Positions 4,230 through 7,478 of a stretch of 7,478 nucleotides of DNA are shown piece after piece (positions within the stretch are counted from its first letter, which is position 1; each line of letters starts with the position of its first letter). This stretch comes from CAYMDS01 sp964576705 (GTDB lineage: Bacteria; Patescibacteriota; Microgenomatia; Levybacterales; UBA12049), in NCBI GenBank assembly GCA_964576705.1, contig CAZNVI010000055.1:1-7478 (forward strand), given 5' to 3'. The position numbers were made by a program, and so were the translations under genes. The notes under the pieces are model-generated. The model made no database searches, was not told the origin of the DNA, and saw only the letters and a program-made list of their open reading frames with translations.

Positions 4230-5303
4230 TTAGACATTCGAGGAGCCTTTATATACCTTAGGGGTTAACCAATCTGTGGGAGGATTCAGATCCTCAGTAT
4301 CTTGCGATACTTGTGGCTGTTGGACATGTTGCGGACGTGATTGCTGTTGAGCCGGTTGCTGCGGACGATTCTGCGGCATTTGCGGTTGGTTATTTCTGGG
4401 TTGGTAAGATGGTCGTGATTGCTGGTTAGACTGATGAGACTGAGGTTTTCTTTGATCAAATCCTCTTCTGTCAGACTGGGGCTGTGGTTTTCTTTGCTGC
4501 TGTCCTTGAGCTTGAGGCATGGGCTTTTGCGGTAACTCTTGTCTTTGCGGCTTTACGAAATGTGTTCCTCTTTCTCGAACAGCACCTTGACGCATAAGAA
4601 TTCCGGACATTTCGAATGCTAAAAATGAGGTATTTGGACTTTGGAAATTATCTGTAGCGTGCATGATTCCATCCAGCAAATTCTGAGCGATGTCATTATC
4701 TACAGGTGTCCTGAGATCGCTTAACAACTGTGTCATCTGCTCGCTAACTGAAGACATACGGGAGGATACTATAACGATATCACCAAAACCCTGATTATCA
4801 TGCTTATTGTCGATGTTTACAATTGTAACATTTTTGAGGGTATCGGCTCCGAATAAGCCATGTACGCTGGATAACTTAGGCGTCCCTATCACAAATAACA
4901 GATCGAGATTGCCTCCTGAGCCTCCACGGGTATATTTAACATCATTTTCTGAAAAATTGAGTCCTTGCTCTCCGGCTTTAACGACTATATTTAGAAAACC
5001 ATTTTCTATGGTATATGAGACTTTTTCGATTTCTCCTTCTCTATAAGGGAATGAAACTACTAAATCAGCGCCTTCACCTTCAAAACGTGTCTTAACTTTA
5101 TTTATACCGACTAAATTTGATAACTCTACTATAGGTTCCGTTGGAGATACGACGGTAACATTTTTGCCCATCTGCTGTAGGGAGAGATAAAGCGCAAGAA
5201 CTGAACCCATATCGTCTATAGATGGGTTTTCTCCCACGGCAATAGCTACATTTTTACTTCTATCTAAAGCTTCCTGGATGCGTTGTAAATTTGAGTTATC
5301 CAT
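4230..5303 (-). CDS. DHH-phosphoesterase-like protein, probably inactive, with Pro/Gln-rich tail
   Basis: The first 240 residues follow the DHH domain of NrnA/RecJ-like phosphoesterases in order, with altered catalytic motifs. Motif I is GENPSIDDMGS (24-34) where the family has HxxPDxDAxGS. Motif II, LLFVIGTPK (135-143), lacks the Asp. Motif III is IDNKHDNQGFGD (164-175) where the family has IDHHxxNxxFGD. Motif IV, GIMHATDNF (212-220), has Ala for the Asp. The scaffold SSVSEQMTQLL is kept, but most metal ligands are gone and the C-terminal DHHA1 domain is missing. Residues about 247-340 form a disordered, basic, Pro/Gln-rich stretch, followed by a distinct end PPTDWLTPKVYKGSSNV. It starts 30 bases after infB with AGAGG seven bases before the ATG, so the two are probably co-transcribed. 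In many bacteria an active nrnA gene lies near infB/rbfA. A binding or scaffold role is more likely than hydrolysis; the exact function is unknown. Confidence 0.82.
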   Translation of the reverse strand: MDNSNLQRIQEALDRSKNVAIAVGENPSIDDMGSVLALYLSLQQMGKNVTVVSPTEPIVELSNLVGINKVKTRFEGEGADLVVSFPYREGEIEKVSYTIENGFLNIVVKAGEQGLNFSENDVKYTRGGSGGNLDLLFVIGTPKLSSVHGLFGADTLKNVTIVNIDNKHDNQGFGDIVIVSSRMSSVSEQMTQLLSDLRTPVDNDIAQNLLDGIMHATDNFQSPNTSFLAFEMSGILMRQGAVRERGTHFVKPQRQELPQKPMPQAQGQQQRKPQPQSDRRGFDQRKPQSHQSNQQSRPSYQPRNNQPQMPQNRPQQPAQQQSRPQHVQQPQVSQDTEDLNPPTDWLTPKVYKGSSNV

Positions 5304-5310
5304 AAATATA

Positions 5311-5315
5311 CCTCT
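5311..5315 (-). promoter_or_regulatory. Ribosome binding site of the DHH-like gene
   Basis: AGAGG on the coding strand lies seven bases before the ATG, inside the 30-base gap after infB. It supports the chosen start and translation from a shared message. Confidence 0.75.
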
Positions 5316-5333
5316 ACTTAGACTATAGGTTAT

Positions 5334-6095
5334 TTATGCGAATGATATTAACATATCTCCTATAGTAATGTCAAGGTCGGGAGCAAGGGTGATCCCGGCT
5401 TCGCCTTTCATTACCTTAGGGGTAGCGTTTTTACCGACCCGAAGTGACTGAATGGTAGCTTCGCCTATAATCTGGTCTTTATTGCGGGTAATCCGAATCT
5501 TATCATTTTTCGCAAGCCTTCCCTCAGTTACAGCCACACCNNNNNNNNNNNNNNNNNNNNNNNNNNNNNNNNNNNNNNNNNNNNNNNNNNNNNNNNNNNN
5601 NNNNNNNNNNNNNNNNNNNNNNNNNNNNNNNNNNNNNNNNCCTTCAAGCAACAAATTCTCCCGCACTAGTTGCTGTTTTACCTTTTCAACATTCTTAGTG
5701 GGTAAGTCAGTCATAGTCAGTACTGCAATGACAGGAATCTGAGCTGACTGAAGAAGTTGTATGCTTTCGCGGGTCTGAGGCTTTACGCCATCTACAGCAG
5801 ATACGACCAATATTCCGATGTCGGCAGCTACGGCTCCTCTGCTTCGCATATTCGAAAAGGCTTCGTGTCCTGGCGTGTCAATAAATGTAATACTGCGTTT
5901 CTCACTGTCATATATAGCTTCAACAGACGATGTGCCGATGCTTTGCGTAATTCCGCCAAATTCACGATTGGCAATGGAAGTTTTTCGTATTGAATCTAAA
6001 AGTGAGGTTTTACCATGATCCACATGACCCAAAACAGCTACAACGGGAGGAAAATGGGATTTTTTAATAGGTTGTTTTTCTGTGTTTTTATCCAT
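5334..6095 (-). CDS. infB: Translation initiation factor IF-2, minimal form, interrupted by an assembly gap
   Basis: IF-2 is the GTPase that places initiator tRNA on the 30S subunit and promotes subunit joining. From the ATG at 6095 only about 16 residues precede the G domain, so the long N-terminal region and IF2N domains of most bacteria are absent. The G domain shows G1 GHVDHGKT (23-30), GGITQSIG with the switch I Thr50, G3 DTPGHE (73-78), and LTMTDLP (126-132) at the G4 site, where NKxD is expected. After the gap, about 68 residues form the end of domain IV (GVAVTEGRLAKNDKIRITR to ITIGDMLISFA). Visible residues total about 220, and the G domain to C-terminus usually needs about 500, so the 100-N gap hides about 800 bases. 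An ATG at 6146 in the same frame was not chosen because that extension is translated from a tandem repeat. No clear SD precedes either start. Confidence 0.95.
   Translation of the reverse strand: MDKNTEKQPIKKSHFPPVVAVLGHVDHGKTSLLDSIRKTSIANREFGGITQSIGTSSVEAIYDSEKRSITFIDTPGHEAFSNMRSRGAVAADIGILVVSAVDGVKPQTRESIQLLQSAQIPVIAVLTMTDLPTKNVEKVKQQLVRENLLLEXXXXXXXXXXXXXXXXXXXXXXXXXXXXXXXXXXGVAVTEGRLAKNDKIRITRNKDQIIGEATIQSLRVGKNATPKVMKGEAGITLAPDLDITIGDMLISFA
5541..5640. other. Assembly gap (100 N) inside infB
   Basis: A run of exactly 100 N between the G domain and the end of domain IV of IF-2. The missing part of the protein (end of the G domain, domains II and III, start of IV) needs far more than 100 bases, so the length is a placeholder. 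Confidence 0.97.
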
Positions 6096-6111
6096 AAGGT
6101 AGGTAAAAAAT

Positions 6112-6139
6112 TCAAATATCGAATATCGAATATCGAATA
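6112..6139. repeat. Heptamer tandem repeat, 4 x TCGAATA
   Basis: Three perfect copies of TCGAATA plus one with a single change (TCAAATA) stand head to tail, starting 17 bases upstream of the infB ATG. This is a second array with a 7-base unit in the window. It shares the CGAATA word with the degenerate spacer repeats. Confidence 0.85.
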
Positions 6140-6190
6140 AATACAAAAATTCAAAAACTCTAATGTACTAAACATGTTTCTCATACGTTT

Positions 6191-6291
6191 CGAATTTTTC
6201 TTATTTGAGCATTTGAATTTGTCCTTCGACTTTGCTCAGGATGGTGATCATGTCGAACCATTTCGAGTTTCGAATTTCGTACTTCGGATTT
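6191..6291. repeat. Degenerate spacer repeat split by the REP-like element
   Basis: The left part (to 6222) ends CATTTGAATTTGT and the right part (from 6261) reads TTTCGAGTTTCGAATTTCG, then ACTTCGGATTTC. In the spacer upstream of tsaD the comparable words CATTTGTATTTG and TTTCGGATTTCG are contiguous at 4114-4137. The simplest reading is one repeat type, here interrupted by 38 bases. Confidence 0.5.
6223..6258. repeat. REP-like element in the nusA-infB spacer
   Basis: Inverted ends TTCGAC (6225-6230) and GTCGAA (6252-6257) enclose TTTGCTCAGGATGGTGATCA. The first half shares TTCGACT-NN-GCTCAG with the palindrome at 1961-1982. From memory, this type of sequence is widely dispersed in the intergenic regions of CPR and other uncultured bacteria; read as protein it gives HPEQSRR or FDFAQD, often mistaken for coding sequence. 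It appears to sit inside an older ATTTGAATTTG/TTCGAATTTCG repeat. Confidence 0.75.
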
Positions 6292-6295
6292 CATG

Positions 6296-7477
6296 TTATT
6301 TATTTTCTTTAGCTGGCTTCTCAGCATCTTTATCGCTTTCAGCTTTATCTTCGACTTTTGTTTCGGCAATCTCTACAGAAACAGTTGCTTCTTCATCTTT
6401 AGTACTTGCATCATCCGAAGCTTGCACAGTTTCTATAGAGGAAGCAGGTTCATTCACAGTATCTTCTACAGGTACTGCTTCTTCTACTTCAACTTCTTCT
6501 GCAGGCTTAGCATCTTCAGATACCACCTCTCCTTTTCCTTCTATCTCAATTCTGTAACCTGTTAACTTAGATGCAATACGAACGTTCTGTCCTTCACGGC
6601 CTATTGCAAGCGATAGCTCCTCCTGCGGAACTGATACTGTAGCTACTTTTTCTTCTTCGTTAATCGAAACCGTAATATTCTTAGCAGGTGATAATGCTTG
6701 GGCTATATATACTTTCATATCATCTGACCATTGGATGATATCGATTTTCTCCATCCCATTGAATTCCTGGATTATTGCTTGTACCCTGACACCCTTTTGA
6801 CCGACACAGCTTCCTACAGGGTCAATTCCCTGCTGAGTTGAATGTACTGCTATTTTAGTTCTAACTCCTGCTTCACGGGCTATAGCTTTTATAATGACAC
6901 TACCCTGGGCCACCTCTGGTACTTCACGCTTAAATAATCCTTCAACGAGTCCCGGATATGATCTGGATACGATAATCTCTTCCCCCTTTAAACCTTCTCT
7001 TATTTCACGAAGGTAGACTGATAAGCGTTGATTAAGATGGTATTTCTCATTTCCGATTTGATCTTGTTGAGGCATTAAAGCTTCGGTCTTACCTATATCT
7101 ACTATGATATTTGGTCCCGCGAAACGAAGAATCATACCGTTTACTACACTACCGATTTTCACTCTGTAATCAGAAAAAATAGCCTCTTTTTCTTTCTCAC
7201 GGATTTTTTGTAAAATTACTTGCTTGGCGGTTTGAGCTGCAATTCTTCCAAAACCTGGAGGCGTTACGTCCTTATCATTAAGGAAAATATGCGCCTCACC
7301 TGTACTGGGATTTAATTCAGCACGGTATTCTTCTATCTCCACACCTGGATGGTCCTTCCTGTAAGCCGCTAAAATAGCATTTTTTACAGTCTCAAGGACA
7401 ATATTAGGATCTACGCCCCTTTCTGAGGCTACCTGGTTTAAAGCTAATACGAATTCTGATCTCTGTACTACTGGCAT
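6296..7477 (-). CDS. nusA: Transcription termination/antitermination protein NusA
   Basis: NusA binds RNA polymerase and nascent RNA and modulates pausing, termination and antitermination. Domains in order: N-terminal polymerase-binding domain (about 1-105, with FGRIAAQTAKQVILQKIREKE at 76-96, a family hallmark); S1 domain (about 108-172); KH1 (about 205-255, with KIAVHS, IDPVGSCVGQKGVRVQAI and KIDIIQW); KH2 (about 280-312, with LSLAIGREGQNVRIASKLTGY). A low-complexity acidic tail rich in Glu, Ala, Val and Ser (about 315-393) follows and replaces the repeats of E. coli NusA. The ATG lies one base from the window edge, and the residues after it (QRSEFVLALNQVASERGVDP) fit the usual NusA start, so the gene is probably complete. 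Its ribosome binding site is outside. infB follows after 200 bases without rimP, ylxR or ylxQ. Confidence 0.97.
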   Translation of the reverse strand: MPVVQRSEFVLALNQVASERGVDPNIVLETVKNAILAAYRKDHPGVEIEEYRAELNPSTGEAHIFLNDKDVTPPGFGRIAAQTAKQVILQKIREKEKEAIFSDYRVKIGSVVNGMILRFAGPNIIVDIGKTEALMPQQDQIGNEKYHLNQRLSVYLREIREGLKGEEIIVSRSYPGLVEGLFKREVPEVAQGSVIIKAIAREAGVRTKIAVHSTQQGIDPVGSCVGQKGVRVQAIIQEFNGMEKIDIIQWSDDMKVYIAQALSPAKNITVSINEEEKVATVSVPQEELSLAIGREGQNVRIASKLTGYRIEIEGKGEVVSEDAKPAEEVEVEEAVPVEDTVNEPASSIETVQASDDASTKDEEATVSVEIAETKVEDKAESDKDAEKPAKENK

Positions 7478-7478
7478 A

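Noticed and set aside
6096..6146. Upstream in-frame ATG extending infB by 17 residues
   Set aside because: The extension (MYLFDIRYSIFEF) is a translation of the TCGAATA tandem repeat and is not IF-2-like; the ATG at 6095 leads directly into the family sequence.
6181..6369. Short minus-strand ORF of 62 codons (contains HDHHPEQSRRTNSN)
   Set aside because: The HPEQSRR string is the translation of the REP-like repeat, and the ORF overlaps the end of nusA in another frame.
6174..6557. Plus-strand Ser/Thr-rich ORF
   Set aside because: It is the antisense of the acidic NusA tail (Glu/Ala/Val codons read backwards as Ser/Phe/Leu) plus the spacer repeat.

Overview
All seven genes in this window lie on the minus strand. 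In transcription order, from high to low coordinates, they are nusA, infB, a DHH-phosphoesterase-like gene, tsaD, hrcA, grpE and dnaK. The genome is AT-rich. Several traits suggest a reduced bacterium of the Candidate Phyla Radiation (Patescibacteria), most like Microgenomates: a very short HrcA, an IF-2 with almost no N-terminal extension, a degenerate DHH-like gene next to infB, and simple and REP-like repeats in most of the longer gaps. This placement is inferred from gene content and style and was not tested by a tree. TGA is used as a natural stop (hrcA, tsaD), which argues against the SR1/Gracilibacteria code.

Right part (about 4230-7477): nusA, infB and the DHH-like gene form a reduced transcription/translation-factor cluster. 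The usual rimP, ylxR and ylxQ genes are absent between nusA and infB, and a 200-base repeat-rich spacer sits there instead. The protein after infB keeps the DHH-family fold signature but has lost most of the metal-binding residues. It carries a long Pro/Gln-rich tail that ends in a distinct short peptide.

Middle (about 3525-4229): tsaD, the tRNA t6A-modification enzyme, is interrupted by a run of exactly 100 N. Its true start (encoding MKILGIETS) lies on the far side of the gap in another apparent frame, so the gap is a placeholder for several hundred missing bases. A second 100-N run interrupts infB in the same way. The 265-base spacer upstream of tsaD is made of degenerate dispersed repeats and one perfect hairpin.

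Left part (1-3425): hrcA-grpE-dnaK is a heat-shock operon. A sigma70-type promoter precedes hrcA and is overlapped by a degenerate but correctly spaced CIRCE operator, so HrcA probably represses its own operon. A 10-bp inverted repeat fills most of the hrcA leader and could mask the only SD-like sequence. No dnaJ is visible. dnaK ends directly in a heptamer tandem repeat that runs to the window edge.

This is mostly a housekeeping region, and I see no defence, mobile or biosynthetic system. The points most worth a second look are the DHH pseudoenzyme with its tail, the minimal HrcA, the layered control of the heat-shock operon, the odd G4 motif in IF-2, and a compact structured tRNA-like element beside the tsaD stop.
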